Shown here one piece after another: positions 22,416 to 29,073 of a stretch of DNA of 35,598 nucleotides; the stretch's first letter is position 1; each line of letters begins with the position of its first letter. The notes under the pieces are model-generated. The model ran no database searches. It had not been told where the DNA came from and was given only the letters and a program-made list of their open reading frames with translations. Both the position numbers and the translations under genes were made by a program. Source of the DNA: a virus; IMG/VR virus record IMGVR_UViG_3300042691_033953, positions 1 through 35,598 of that record. One strand, 5' to 3'.

Positions 22416-22601
22416 TTATTTATTATGTTTCTTTTCGATTACGATAAGATTTTCGATTCGATTATCTTTGCTATTTGCATTCACGTGATAAACATGCTCA
22501 TGTTTTTCAAGATTTCGACCCAATGCTTCTTCCATTACATGACGGTGAATACCTTGCTTTTTTCCGTTAATTGTTTTGAAAAGATATTTATTTTTGCTCA
22601 T
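22416..22601 (-). CDS. Small HNH-like protein, 61 aa
   Basis: A longer frame begins at 22670 but runs through a terminator hairpin, so ATG 22601 is preferred. The product carries H-R-H-V-M-E-E-A-L-G-R, then E-H-V-Y-H-V-N-A-N-S-K-D-N-R-I-E-N-L, the HNH finger order H...H-x-N...N seen in small phage HNH proteins. The usual Zn-coordinating Cys pairs are absent, as in the Cys-less HNH subgroup. It may be a homing nuclease or a packaging-associated HNH; its place just after the terminase gene favours the second. Confidence 0.7.
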   Translation of the reverse strand: MSKNKYLFKTINGKKQGIHRHVMEEALGRNLEKHEHVYHVNANSKDNRIENLIVIEKKHNK

Positions 22602-22610
22602 TTGACACCA

Positions 22611-22640
22611 TAAAAAAGCCCCTGTATTTCTACAAGGGCT
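22611..22640 (-). terminator. Intrinsic terminator after large terminase
   Basis: On the minus strand AGCCCTTGTA-GAAA-TACAGGGGCT is a 10-bp stem with one U-G pair and a GAAA tetraloop, followed by TTTTTT. Confidence 0.9.
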
Positions 22641-22718
22641 AACCAAAAACCTCAAAAAGTCCGAATTCAATATGTTTTAACACGCATGTAGTATACAAAC
22701 ATTCGTTGATTTTGTCTA

Positions 22719-23990
22719 TCAGAAACCTATTTGTCCATTTCCGTAAAAATCTTTGTTGTAGTTTTCTTCATATATCTGCTTTCTTATTTGATCGATTGTA
22801 AGATCTTCTCCGATTCCAGATAGTTCACCTTGAGGAAATGCTGAAGCACAAGCATATCTAAGAGCATCTAATATGTGATCGTTTACCTTTACAGGCTTAT
22901 CTTCTCCTCGATCAGCTGCTTTTGCATCCCAGGCATACGATTGAATATGCTCTAGTAATGTCTTGCATGATTTATGAATAACAAGATTCAAATTAGAAAT
23001 AAATTTTGACGTAATTTTTATACCTAATATGACATCATTTTCAGCATCTAAAACAGGAAGATTTGCTTGTCTCATAGCTATTTTTAAAGATGCAGCAGCT
23101 GGATCTATATAGATAGATCGAATTCCTCTCCATCCGATAAAGCTTTTGATATCCTCTACAAGTTCTTGATCAGTCTTAGATCTGCCGTGTTTAGCAGCAT
23201 CGTAGTAAAATTCTTCCTCAACTCGCAATTGCGGCCATTGCTTTGGAGTGACAGCTATAATAACAGCGGCTGTAGGGTTTGTTGTGCCGTAATCTATACC
23301 CATTATGTAATAGTTCGGATTCGAATTAGATGTTTCGTAGATATTGTCATTTGTAAAAGAATCATAGATTAATCCATGAGCGACAGCCCACTGACCTAGA
23401 ATGTATCGGGCGTACCACATTCCCGTGTATTCTTTCTTTAGATTTTCTTTATATGAATCATCTAATGAAGGATTGTCATCTAGCTCGAAGTTCCAATAAA
23501 ATAAGTCAAGATCTTTTGCGCGATCAATAAAGTCTTTTTTTAGCCAGTGTGCAGGCCCTTCTGGGTTGCAAGTAGCAAAAAGTTGTGATCCTGTAATAGA
23601 AAGACGAGATAGAAGCATACGCCAAAATGGGAGCGGAATACATGTAGCTTCATCGACATAGGCAAAAGCAAGAGTAGATCCTTGTATTTTTCGAACGCTT
23701 GATTCGTCGTGAGCTCCTACAAAATATATTGTTCTCCCATACAATGTTGTTTGCATTGTCTTTGCTGTAGGTAATGGGAATCCAAGGATTTTATATAGGT
23801 TGGGAAGAACGTTTCTTTGTATCGAGTCACGAGAAACTCCTATAATCATTCCGTCGCCTTTGGGGCCACTTCGAATGAAATCAATCATTTTATATATAGA
23901 ACTATGAGTCTTGCCTGATCTAACCGCTCCGCACCAAATATTTAATCTTTTATTCGCTTGGTATATGCTCAACTCTTGTTTCGGGCTCAT
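22719..23990 (-). CDS. Terminase large subunit, 423 aa
   Basis: The ATPase half has Walker A G-A-V-R-S-G-K-T (21-28), Walker B F-A-Y-V-D-E-A (Asp113, Glu114) and the coupling segment L-F-A-T-C-N-P-E-G (137-145). The nuclease half has G-I-D-Y-G-T-T-N-P-T (Asp233), Y-I-D-P-A (Asp296) and N-D-H-I-L-D-A-L-R-Y (Asp375), the RNase H-type metal site. The length fits PBSX/SPP1-type large subunits. It packages DNA into the procapsid through the portal. It overlaps the small terminase by 41 bases. Confidence 0.96.
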   Translation of the reverse strand: MSPKQELSIYQANKRLNIWCGAVRSGKTHSSIYKMIDFIRSGPKGDGMIIGVSRDSIQRNVLPNLYKILGFPLPTAKTMQTTLYGRTIYFVGAHDESSVRKIQGSTLAFAYVDEATCIPLPFWRMLLSRLSITGSQLFATCNPEGPAHWLKKDFIDRAKDLDLFYWNFELDDNPSLDDSYKENLKKEYTGMWYARYILGQWAVAHGLIYDSFTNDNIYETSNSNPNYYIMGIDYGTTNPTAAVIIAVTPKQWPQLRVEEEFYYDAAKHGRSKTDQELVEDIKSFIGWRGIRSIYIDPAAASLKIAMRQANLPVLDAENDVILGIKITSKFISNLNLVIHKSCKTLLEHIQSYAWDAKAADRGEDKPVKVNDHILDALRYACASAFPQGELSGIGEDLTIDQIRKQIYEENYNKDFYGNGQIGF

Positions 23991-24405
23991 ATTTCTCTTT
24001 GAGTTTTTTGTTTTCTTCGATAATTCTTGTGTTTTCTTCCCTGAGCCTTGTGTTTTCTTTTGCGTTACTTAAAACTTCTGTTATTTGCTCATCTTTAGCT
24101 GAAGCGTCTTGTTTTGGGCTATCTGTTTGGTCAAGTCGATTCTTTCCAAGCCAAATCAACATCATATTATCGCCTTTATCAGAAGCCCCTATAGCCTTAG
24201 CGAATTGGGTCGCTTTTAAAATACTTTCTCCCTTTTGTCTCTTAATAGCAGAATAAGCCGTGAAGGTCATTCCTTTTTCCGAAACTATTCTATTATATAA
24301 AGTATCAGGATGAACACCGAAATAACCAGCGACTTGAGTTCCTGTACATCCAGCTATTAGCAAATCATCAACTTTTTTCATGTCTATTGGTATAAGTTCT
24401 GCCAT
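23950..24405 (-). CDS. Terminase small subunit, 151 aa
   Basis: Residues about 10-45 form a helix-turn-helix (V-D-D-L-L-I-A-G-C-T-G-T-Q-V-A-G-Y-F-G, then D-T-L-Y-N-R-I), the DNA-recognition end. Residues about 110-140 are a coiled coil (E-N-T-R-L-R-E-E-N-T-R-I-I-E-E-N-K-K-L-K) for ring assembly. The overlap with the large subunit gene and the gene order are standard. It starts 2 bases after the ParB-like gene's stop. Confidence 0.88.
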   Translation of the reverse strand: MAELIPIDMKKVDDLLIAGCTGTQVAGYFGVHPDTLYNRIVSEKGMTFTAYSAIKRQKGESILKATQFAKAIGASDKGDNMMLIWLGKNRLDQTDSPKQDASAKDEQITEVLSNAKENTRLREENTRIIEENKKLKEKYEPETRVEHIPSE

Positions 24406-24407
24406 AT

Positions 24408-24881
24408 TTAAAACTCATGTCCGCAGTTTGGGCATTCTTTTTTTTTCTTTTCTTTTTCTTCTTTGTCTTCTGATTCAATTTCTTGTGGAGTTAAGTTTAA
24501 ATGAAGTTCTTCTGGAGTAAAGCCGCATTCGACTAGCATTTCTAGATCATAATCTCCTGCTAAAATATCATAATCCCAAATACCTGAATGTCGATTGTCT
24601 TTTAGAATTCGCTGCTTAATAAGTTCTTCGGAAAGATTTTCTTCAATTATACAAGGAACTTCTTTCCATTTAAGTTTTTTAGCAGCTTGAACTCTTTGGT
24701 TTCCAGCGTAAACATTTAGCACTCCATCTACTTGATTAACAAGTATTGGTCTGTTTTTTAAAAACCCTGGGTCATTTATTAAGGAATCACAAAGTTTATC
24801 TAAGTCGTCTTTTGTTATTTTTCGTGGATTTTTTTGACAGAGTTTTAGTTTTTTTATTTCTATCATTTGAATTTGGTTCAT
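24408..24881 (-). CDS. ParB/Srx-fold protein, 157 aa
   Basis: Residues about 5-90 follow the ParB N-terminal pattern: I-E-I-K-K-L-K-L...N-P-R-K-I, then L-C-D-S-L, then G-F-L...R-P-I-L-V, then Y-A-G-N-Q-R-V-Q-A-A-K-K-L-K-W. In ParB such residues bind CTP or act on DNA. Phage copies beside terminase genes are common and often nuclease-like. The C-terminus ends in a zinc-like C-P-N-C-G-H-E-F after an acidic/Lys tract. The start is uncertain: 24881 or 24866. It overlaps the twin-HTH gene by more than 80 bases. Confidence 0.8.
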   Translation of the reverse strand: MNQIQMIEIKKLKLCQKNPRKITKDDLDKLCDSLINDPGFLKNRPILVNQVDGVLNVYAGNQRVQAAKKLKWKEVPCIIEENLSEELIKQRILKDNRHSGIWDYDILAGDYDLEMLVECGFTPEELHLNLTPQEIESEDKEEKEKKKKECPNCGHEF

Positions 24882-25287
24882 CAGCAAATTTACCAGTTTT
24901 TTTTCTGTTTTTTAAAAAAAGTTTGTGGATTTTCTCAAATTCATTTTTTTTTATTACATATGCAAACCCAACTCTCTCGTAAGGCAAAATATTTTTTCGT
25001 ATGATGTAATATATTTGCTGGATTTTAACATTGTATTCTTTAGCAATCATCGATGGAGAAAGAACACCTGTTTCAATATCGTAAATATGTCTTCCATTTC
25101 TAACGCTATGTTTTCTATCATATCTAGAATTGTGATACTTATCCCAGTCTTCCTGAGTAAAATACCAATGTTTTTTGACTTTTACAGCGTTAAGTCGCTT
25201 GCTTTTTATAGCGATTGCAATTGCTTGTCTTGTTATATCATAAATATTTGACGCTTGAGTTATTGTAAGCGTTTTGTGATTTTTCAT
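24796..25287 (-). CDS. Twin helix-turn-helix DNA-binding protein, 163 aa
   Basis: Two similar winged/MerR-type HTH units follow each other. The first is at about residues 8-55 (I-T-Q-A-S-N-I-Y-D-I-T-R-Q-A-I-A-I-A-I, then H-W-Y-F-T-Q-E-D-W-D-K-Y). The second is at about 75-120 (S-P-S-M-I-A-K-E-Y-N-V-K-I-Q-Q-I-Y-Y-I-I-R, then A-Y-V-I-K-K-N-E-F). The C-terminal ~45 residues are a Lys/Arg/Asn-rich tail for non-specific DNA contact. Possibly a regulator or excisionase-like factor. It precedes the ParB-like and terminase genes in one transcript. Confidence 0.75.
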   Translation of the reverse strand: MKNHKTLTITQASNIYDITRQAIAIAIKSKRLNAVKVKKHWYFTQEDWDKYHNSRYDRKHSVRNGRHIYDIETGVLSPSMIAKEYNVKIQQIYYIIRKNILPYERVGFAYVIKKNEFEKIHKLFLKNRKKTGKFADEPNSNDRNKKTKTLSKKSTKNNKRRLR

Positions 25288-25296
25288 TTTACACCG

Positions 25297-25431
25297 CTAA
25301 CATTTGCCTTTCATTTTCGCTTTAGCTTTATCGACTATTTTATCGTTTTTGCGATCCGCTTTTAAAAGAGCAGCTTCCTTTTTCATTAATTTCTGCGTGC
25401 TTTTTTGTAGTTCTTTTATTTTTTTGTCCAT
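25297..25431 (-). CDS. Lysine-rich helical microprotein, 44 aa
   Basis: Missed by length-based ORF finding. ATG 25431 has AGGG 6-9 bases upstream. The product is about 40 percent Lys/Arg (M-D-K-K-I-K-E-L-Q-K-S-T-Q-K-L-M-K-K) with a heptad-like Leu spacing, ending K-M-K-G-K-C. The first part overlaps the zinc-ribbon gene in another frame. It sits 9 bases before the twin-HTH gene. A DNA- or RNA-binding helper is possible; function unknown. Confidence 0.55.
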   Translation of the reverse strand: MDKKIKELQKSTQKLMKKEAALLKADRKNDKIVDKAKAKMKGKC

Positions 25432-25534
25432 TTTGTCCCTCGTATATGTATATTTCATGACATTCTCTACAAAAATAAAAAGAATTATATATTTCTGTAG
25501 GGTAAATATTCTCGTTGCATACTGAACACTTCAT
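25340..25534 (-). CDS. Small zinc-ribbon protein, 64 aa
   Basis: M-K-C-S-V-C at the start and F-C-R-E-C at about 21-25 form a four-Cys zinc ribbon. The rest is Lys/Gln/Ser-rich and probably disordered. It overlaps the 62-aa lipoprotein gene by 4 bases (ATGA) and the Lys-rich microprotein gene by 92. The second half of this protein may only be tolerated because the overlapping frame is under selection. Role unknown. Confidence 0.6.
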   Translation of the reverse strand: MKCSVCNENIYPTEIYNSFYFCRECHEIYIYEGQNGQKNKRTTKKHAEINEKGSCSFKSGSQKR

Positions 25535-25719
25535 AATGCTGGAATACTTAAATTTGTTTTAATATCTGGATTGGCTCTTTGTGTTTCGTCTACTACGTCA
25601 GATGCAGAACCTTCTGTATGCACCATGTTTATGCTGTAGGTACATCCAGTTAAACTAGTCGCTAACATACCAGCTAAAAAAGCCATCACAAAAACAGAAA
25701 ACATTATTTTTAACAACAT
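25531..25719 (-). CDS. Small lipoprotein, 62 aa
   Basis: Starts M-L-L-K-I-M-F-S-V-F-V-M-A-F-L-A-G-M-L-A, then the lipobox L-T-G-C at residues 23-26. The mature 37 residues are polar (Y-S-I-N-M-V-H-T-E-G-S-A-S-D-V-V-D-E-T) with a hydrophobic C-terminal end. This fits a Gram-negative lipoprotein such as an outer-membrane spanin or exclusion protein. It is the second lipoprotein in the window. A GGAGG ribosome site precedes the start. Confidence 0.72.
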   Translation of the reverse strand: MLLKIMFSVFVMAFLAGMLATSLTGCTYSINMVHTEGSASDVVDETQRANPDIKTNLSIPAL

Positions 25720-25764
25720 GGACCTCCTGGATTAGTATATTTTTCTAAAAATTCGATAAATTTT

Positions 25765-26154
25765 TTAAACAATTTTGTTAGAAACATTTTCCTCGATTTT
25801 TACCTCAACTGCATACTCTCTGACCTTACCTTTTTTTTGAGAATATTTCCAAGTAATTTCTTTGCAATCGTCGGCTCTACCTGCTTGTTTTATTCCTGTA
25901 ATCTCGGCAGCGAACTGGTCAAGCATATATTTGAAACAGCAAGGTAAATTGTCATGTTCGTCCAAAAGTCTAGGTGCAATTCGTGTAAATGTAATTTCAA
26001 CAGGCAGTTTAATATTCAACTCGTGGTCTTTAAAGGCTTTTTTAACCATCCACTTTTGAAGTTTGTGTCTATTTGCTTTTTTCACCCAATGCTCTGATGA
26101 GTTTGCTTCGCTAACGGTTTTTGCCGGAATTTGAAATATTGTTGTTTTTGTCAT
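25765..26154 (-). CDS. rusA: RusA-type Holliday-junction resolvase, 129 aa
   Basis: Start chosen at 26154; an earlier in-frame start at 26187 has no ribosome site. The conserved acidic cluster is visible: L-L-D-E-H-D-N-L (Asp65, Asp68) and G-R-A-D-D-C-K-E-I (Asp95/Asp96), with the family end W-K-Y-S-Q-K-K-G-K. RusA dimers cut four-way junctions during recombination. The length is normal (about 120 aa). It complements RecT and the exonuclease on the other strand. Two Cys (C-C at 72-73) are unusual. Confidence 0.8.
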   Translation of the reverse strand: MTKTTIFQIPAKTVSEANSSEHWVKKANRHKLQKWMVKKAFKDHELNIKLPVEITFTRIAPRLLDEHDNLPCCFKYMLDQFAAEITGIKQAGRADDCKEITWKYSQKKGKVREYAVEVKIEENVSNKIV

Positions 26155-26222
26155 ATTTTTTCTTGAGTGTAATGTTGCTACCTGCAATATTGAAATTGCA
26201 TATATTCCTTTTGAACTAAAGT

Positions 26223-26411
26223 TTAGGGCTCTGAGATTGTCTCAGGGCCTTTTTCATTTCTAGTCTTTCTATTTTCAATGTGCATGAAATGCTTACACGG
26301 CAATTCAATGAATGCGTCGTATAGCTGAAATTCGCTAGGAACCGCCATAAATCGATAGCACAGGCTTTTCTTTTTGCAATCGACATTTGAGCACATCGTG
26401 ATATCACACAT
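26223..26411 (-). CDS. Small Cys-rich protein, 62 aa
   Basis: M-C-D-I-T-M-C-S-N-V-D-C-K-K-K-S-L-C-Y-R-F has four or five Cys in the first 18 residues, a zinc- or cluster-binding layout seen in small phage proteins. A competing frame (26216-26407) is less well patterned. Its stop lies inside a hairpin (26227-26255). It overlaps the preceding gene by 8 bases. Confidence 0.6.
   Translation of the reverse strand: MCDITMCSNVDCKKKSLCYRFMAVPSEFQLYDAFIELPCKHFMHIENRKTRNEKGPETISEP
26227..26255 (+). terminator. Intrinsic terminator, plus-strand direction
   Basis: GGCTCTGAGA-TTG-TCTCAGGGCC is a 10-bp stem with one G-U, followed by TTTTTC, in plus orientation. No plus-strand gene lies upstream nearby, so it would stop stray antisense transcription into the minus-strand operon. 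It also lies over the end of the 62-aa gene. Confidence 0.6.
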
Positions 26412-26727
26412 CGCTAATCAGACGTTTTATAACATCATGTAAAGTCATTCTCTCTTCGCTCATGATGTTTCTAACTAGCAAAATCAAAGTATTTATATCA
26501 GAGTATCTCATTGCATCTCGAATCTCTTCTTCATCATTCTCACAGAAACACTCATCCATTTCGTTATCGAATAGCAAGCTGTCTACTTTGTTGTCTAACT
26601 CAATTATCGCGCTTCTATGGTCGTTTATGTAAGAATGCAAGCGTTTTGCCATGAATTCTAGATTATCTACTTTGTCGGATAAGGATTTGTACCCGTCATA
26701 AATCATTTTGCTGTTGATGTCGTTCAT
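26404..26727 (-). CDS. Helical protein of unknown function, 107 aa
   Basis: The start at 26727 has GAGG 5-8 bases upstream; the longer frame from 26775 runs through an inverted repeat. Residues about 10-55 are heptad-like (L-S-D-K-V-D-N-L-E-F-M-A-K-R-L). Then an acidic stretch (D-E-C-F-C-E-N-D-E-E-E) precedes a C-terminal helix. Family not recognised. Confidence 0.5.
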   Translation of the reverse strand: MNDINSKMIYDGYKSLSDKVDNLEFMAKRLHSYINDHRSAIIELDNKVDSLLFDNEMDECFCENDEEEIRDAMRYSDINTLILLVRNIMSEERMTLHDVIKRLISDV

Positions 26728-26749
26728 TTTTCCTCGTAATTGCTCATAA

Positions 26750-26776
26750 ATTGACCGCAAGAAACTTACGGTCAAT
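26750..26776. repeat. Inverted repeat upstream of the 107-aa gene
   Basis: ATTGACCG and CGGTCAAT are perfect inverted arms separated by 11 bases. It may be an operator or an RNA hairpin; neither T-tract nor known protein site is seen. Confidence 0.4.
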
Positions 26777-26785
26777 GTTTATTCT

Positions 26786-27079
26786 TTATACATAAAAAAG
26801 TTTTGCAGATGAAATATGAATATCAAACACCACTTGACTTTTTGATCCTAGGTATTCTTCAAATTTAAACTCTTCAAAGAGAATATCTATTCCATAGAAA
26901 ATTTTATCGTTAAACCGAAACTTAACAGATTTTCTAAACCTTGAATATTCTATTTCTTTTAAATCATCTAACTTTAAAAAAAATATCTCCAAACTTCCAC
27001 CAGGATTATCCCCTAAATCTTCAAGTGAATCTGATGTTTTATCATCTCTTCTATCAAAGTAGATTTTGATGTATTTCAT
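26786..27079 (-). CDS. Hypothetical protein, 97 aa
   Basis: Not recognised. Mixed charged and aromatic strands (I-F-F-L-K-L-D-D-L, F-R-F-N-D-K-I-F-Y-G-I-D-I-L-F, V-V-F-D-I-H-I-S) suggest one small beta domain. Its start overlaps the stop of the replication gene by 4 bases (ATGA), so it is co-translated with it. Confidence 0.5.
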   Translation of the reverse strand: MKYIKIYFDRRDDKTSDSLEDLGDNPGGSLEIFFLKLDDLKEIEYSRFRKSVKFRFNDKIFYGIDILFEEFKFEEYLGSKSQVVFDIHISSAKLFYV

Positions 27080-28065
27080 ATTATTTTTTCCTTATTTTGA
27101 ATATTTTTTATGTAATTATCGAGTATTGATGCAAATGTTTGCTCGGGTAAATTGAGTGAAATCGATTCTGGTTTAGACCCGTCTTTTTTGTCGAGCTGAA
27201 CGACTGTTTTCATTATTTTCATTCCATCCAAATTCATATCTTCCTTTACAAACCTAGCGTAAAGCAGGTTGGATGCGCTTCCATTTTCTTTCGCTGCGTA
27301 GTTTTTTGTTATTGCACTTTGAAGGTAAGCTTCATGCTTTCTAGGGGTATTTCCTTTTTGAATCTGGCTTTCGTACCACGAGACATTAGCTAGAATTATA
27401 GGCAAAAGCTTTGGATCTTTCATTTGCTTAGATAAAGTTTTTGCCATAATAGGACTTAATGTCTTTCCATCGGCTAGCTGATAGGTAAACGGATCAAAAA
27501 AAACGATTTCTTGCCTTTTTGAAGAAGACGAATCTTTTGAGGGAGCAGGAGGATGAGGAGACAATCGAATATTAGTTTCTTTCTTAGATTCGTTATTAGA
27601 TTCGTATGTTTGCGGGTTTCCGCAAATTGATTTGCGGGTTTCCGCAAATTGTTTTGAGGAATTCCGCAATTCAGTAAAATTAATTTGAATTGTCCAATCG
27701 TATATTGCTTCAAAATCAAGCCTAAAATACCTTCTGGGTGGCCAACCAAACAAAACGTAATCTTTTATAAATCCCAGTTTTATGAACAATTTTATTCCAG
27801 AATCATAAGAATCTTTGTTCATAGCGCATCTTATATAAGCTTTGTCTATAGTGTAATACATCAATCCGTCACCATATTTTGGATGGGAAATAAGCGATTC
27901 TTCAACATCAAAATGAAAAAATTGATCAATCATGTCAGTCAAAAGAACCGCATATTCAATTTTTCCAAGTGCTTTTGCTATGGGAATATTGTATTGACGG
28001 TAGTTTTTTGACTGTAAAAATAATTGAAGTATTTTCGTTTTATAATCAGATTTTTTACTTTTCAT
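27076..28065 (-). CDS. Replication initiator-like protein with internal origin, 329 aa
   Basis: Residues about 10-130 resemble a double winged-helix of phage replication organisers (A-K-A-L-G-K-I-E-Y-A-V-L-L-T, then D-S-Y-D-S-G-I-K-L-F-I-K-L-G-F-I). A polar linker lies at about 135-185 (S-P-H-P-P-A-P-S-K-D-S-S-S-S). After it comes a helical domain with the D-P-K-L-L-P-I-I-L-A-N-V-S-W-Y segment, as in primosome/helicase-loading proteins. Three 22-bp iterons lie in the linker part, as in lambda O. Good TAAGGAGG site. Family membership is inferred from layout. Confidence 0.62.
   Translation of the reverse strand: MKSKKSDYKTKILQLFLQSKNYRQYNIPIAKALGKIEYAVLLTDMIDQFFHFDVEESLISHPKYGDGLMYYTIDKAYIRCAMNKDSYDSGIKLFIKLGFIKDYVLFGWPPRRYFRLDFEAIYDWTIQINFTELRNSSKQFAETRKSICGNPQTYESNNESKKETNIRLSPHPPAPSKDSSSSKRQEIVFFDPFTYQLADGKTLSPIMAKTLSKQMKDPKLLPIILANVSWYESQIQKGNTPRKHEAYLQSAITKNYAAKENGSASNLLYARFVKEDMNLDGMKIMKTVVQLDKKDGSKPESISLNLPEQTFASILDNYIKNIQNKEKII
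27609..27674. repeat. Three 22-bp tandem iterons inside the initiator gene (candidate origin)
   Basis: Units at 27609-27630 and 27631-27652 share 21 of 22 bases, with an inner palindrome TTTGCGG-gttt-CCGCAAA; a diverged third unit is at 27653-27674. The period is 22 (two helical turns) and not a multiple of 3, so selection is on DNA and not on the protein. An AT-rich stretch follows from 27675 to 27720. The layout is like the lambda ori within gene O. Confidence 0.75.
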
Positions 28066-28104
28066 GATATAACCTCCTTAAGGTTAGTTAATGTCAAGGA
28101 GGTG

Positions 28105-28133
28105 TTGCAAAGATATTTACCGTATGGTAATAT
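28105..28133 (+). promoter_or_regulatory. Promoter candidate for the small RNA at 28140
   Basis: TTGCAA (28105-28110), 17-base spacer, TGG-TAATAT extended -10 (28128-28133). An inverted repeat TTACC-gtat-GGTAA lies in the spacer and -10 and could be an operator. Each hexamer matches consensus at four of six positions. Confidence 0.5.
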
Positions 28134-28139
28134 TTAGAC

Positions 28140-28227
28140 AACACCTGGGGGTGTTAATTAGAAACTTAAGTCATCTAAGTCCTAAGTTTCGATAAACCGC
28201 AGCTAGATACTGCGGTTTTTCTTTTTT
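28140..28227 (+). ncRNA. Candidate structured small RNA, about 85 nt
   Basis: Predicted from promoter and terminator on the plus strand in a 204-base gap between minus-strand genes. It could fold in three hairpins: AACACC/GGTGTT (28140-28155), GAAACTTA/TAAGTTTC (28161-28190) and the terminator stem AAACCGCAG/CTGCGGTTT (28194-28218) with TTTTTCTTTTTT. No reading frame is present. It is antisense to the leader of the initiator gene but does not cover its ribosome site. Role unknown; regulation of replication or of a distant message is possible. Confidence 0.5.
28194..28227 (+). terminator. Intrinsic terminator ending the candidate small RNA
   Basis: AAACCGCAG-CTAGATA-CTGCGGTTT is a perfect 9-bp stem, followed by TT, C and six T on the plus strand. 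Confidence 0.85.
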
Positions 28228-28269
28228 CTAGAATGTTAAGTGTTAACACAATCTTAACATTTCAGTAAA

Positions 28270-28503
28270 TCATTTCTTTGATCTTTTTTCTTCGATTACG
28301 CAAAGTCTTGCGTGAAAATCCTTTAACTCGTCTTTAATTTCTCGAATTAAACTCAAAAAATCTCGTCTATCGGCAGCAGATTCTTGTTGGATTTGCCTTC
28401 TATCAGCATTTGCCTCAGCTCGAAGCCAAAAAAATATTCCTAAATTTGCACCTAACATTGCAAAATTCCCTAAAATTATTGCTAAAACTTGTGTCCAGTC
28501 CAT
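28270..28503 (-). CDS. Small membrane protein with cytoplasmic-type coiled coil, 77 aa
   Basis: Residues about 6-27 (L-A-I-I-L-G-N-F-A-M-L-G-A-N-L-G-I-F-F-W-L) are one membrane span. Residues 28-75 are charged coiled coil (A-D-R-R-Q-I-Q-Q-E-S-A-A-D-R-R-D-F-L). Similar in plan to the other tiny span-plus-coil proteins. Possible holin-like, or membrane tether for another protein; not recognised. Confidence 0.6.
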   Translation of the reverse strand: MDWTQVLAIILGNFAMLGANLGIFFWLRAEANADRRQIQQESAADRRDFLSLIREIKDELKDFHARLCVIEEKRSKK

Positions 28504-28508
28504 TTATG

Positions 28509-28733
28509 CTACCTTTTGTTTTTTATATTACTATTTATTTCATCAAATCTCAGATTTGTCCTAAATTTATTGTATTCATATTCTTTTTTTATGATTTCAT
28601 GATGTGATTCAAGTTTGTGATCTATGTGATATGCAACAATTAATATCAAAGCTACGCAAAAAATAAATTTAAAATGATTATGCATAAACCTTCCTATAGC
28701 TCTTATACCTAAAGCGTTGTCTAATGCGTCCAT
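28509..28733 (-). CDS. Small membrane-anchored coiled-coil protein, 74 aa
   Basis: A basic/amphipathic N-terminus (L-G-I-R-A-I-G-R-F-M-H-N-H-F), a hydrophobic span at about 22-38 (F-I-F-C-V-A-L-I-L-I-V-A-Y-H-I) and a His/Glu/Lys-rich helix after it. It stands between the repressor gene and the other small span-plus-coil gene (5 bases from it). No named family. Confidence 0.55.
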   Translation of the reverse strand: MDALDNALGIRAIGRFMHNHFKFIFCVALILIVAYHIDHKLESHHEIIKKEYEYNKFRTNLRFDEINSNIKNKR

Positions 28734-28756
28734 TACTTCACCTCTTCGATTATTTC

Positions 28757-28984
28757 TTAATCTGAATCAAGCTTTCTCGTTTTATATCTCTTATCGTTTT
28801 CTTTCATCAAATCAATAGCCTTTAGCTCGCCGTCTGTAAACTTCTCAATCCTTTTAGCTAATTTTATACCCGCCGTTGCTGTCCCATTTACAATAGATGA
28901 CATATGAGTCCTACTGTAATCCATGATCTGACTGAACTCTTTGACTGTCATTCTTTTAAAGAAAAGGTACTCTTTTAAATTCAT
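28757..28984 (-). CDS. Cro/CI-type HTH repressor, 75 aa
   Basis: Residues about 10-40 are a helix-turn-helix (M-T-V-K-E-F-S-Q-I-M-D-Y-S-R-T-H-M-S-S-I-V-N-G), the Cro/CI or YdaS form. A charged C-terminal helix (F-T-D-G-E-L-K-A-I-D-L-M) follows. It is the first minus-strand gene next to the divergent early promoter, the classical place for a Cro-like switch. A second, CI-like repressor is not seen. Confidence 0.78.
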   Translation of the reverse strand: MNLKEYLFFKRMTVKEFSQIMDYSRTHMSSIVNGTATAGIKLAKRIEKFTDGELKAIDLMKENDKRYKTRKLDSD

Positions 28985-29073
28985 TGTATTACCTATGTTT
29001 TATTTTTAAGGTTACCAATATGATATAACAGAAGCTGTTTTTTGTGCACGTGAAAATAAATGACCACAAAAAC

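Noticed and set aside
26216-26407. 63-aa frame overlapping the small Cys-rich gene
   Set aside because: The other frame has an ordered Cys pattern and starts at a better-placed ATG; this one shows no pattern.
27609-27674. CRISPR-like array
   Set aside because: The units are directly adjacent with no spacers and form iterons; the fibre repeats are protein repeats. No CRISPR array is seen in the window.
27474-27749. 91-aa minus-strand frame in the initiator gene
   Set aside because: An out-of-frame product of the iteron and linker region; no ribosome site or motif.
28071-28097. TTGACA on the minus strand just before the initiator gene as its promoter
   Set aside because: The spacing to TTATAT is 19 and the -10 would abut the ATG, leaving no room for the ribosome site, which is clearly present.
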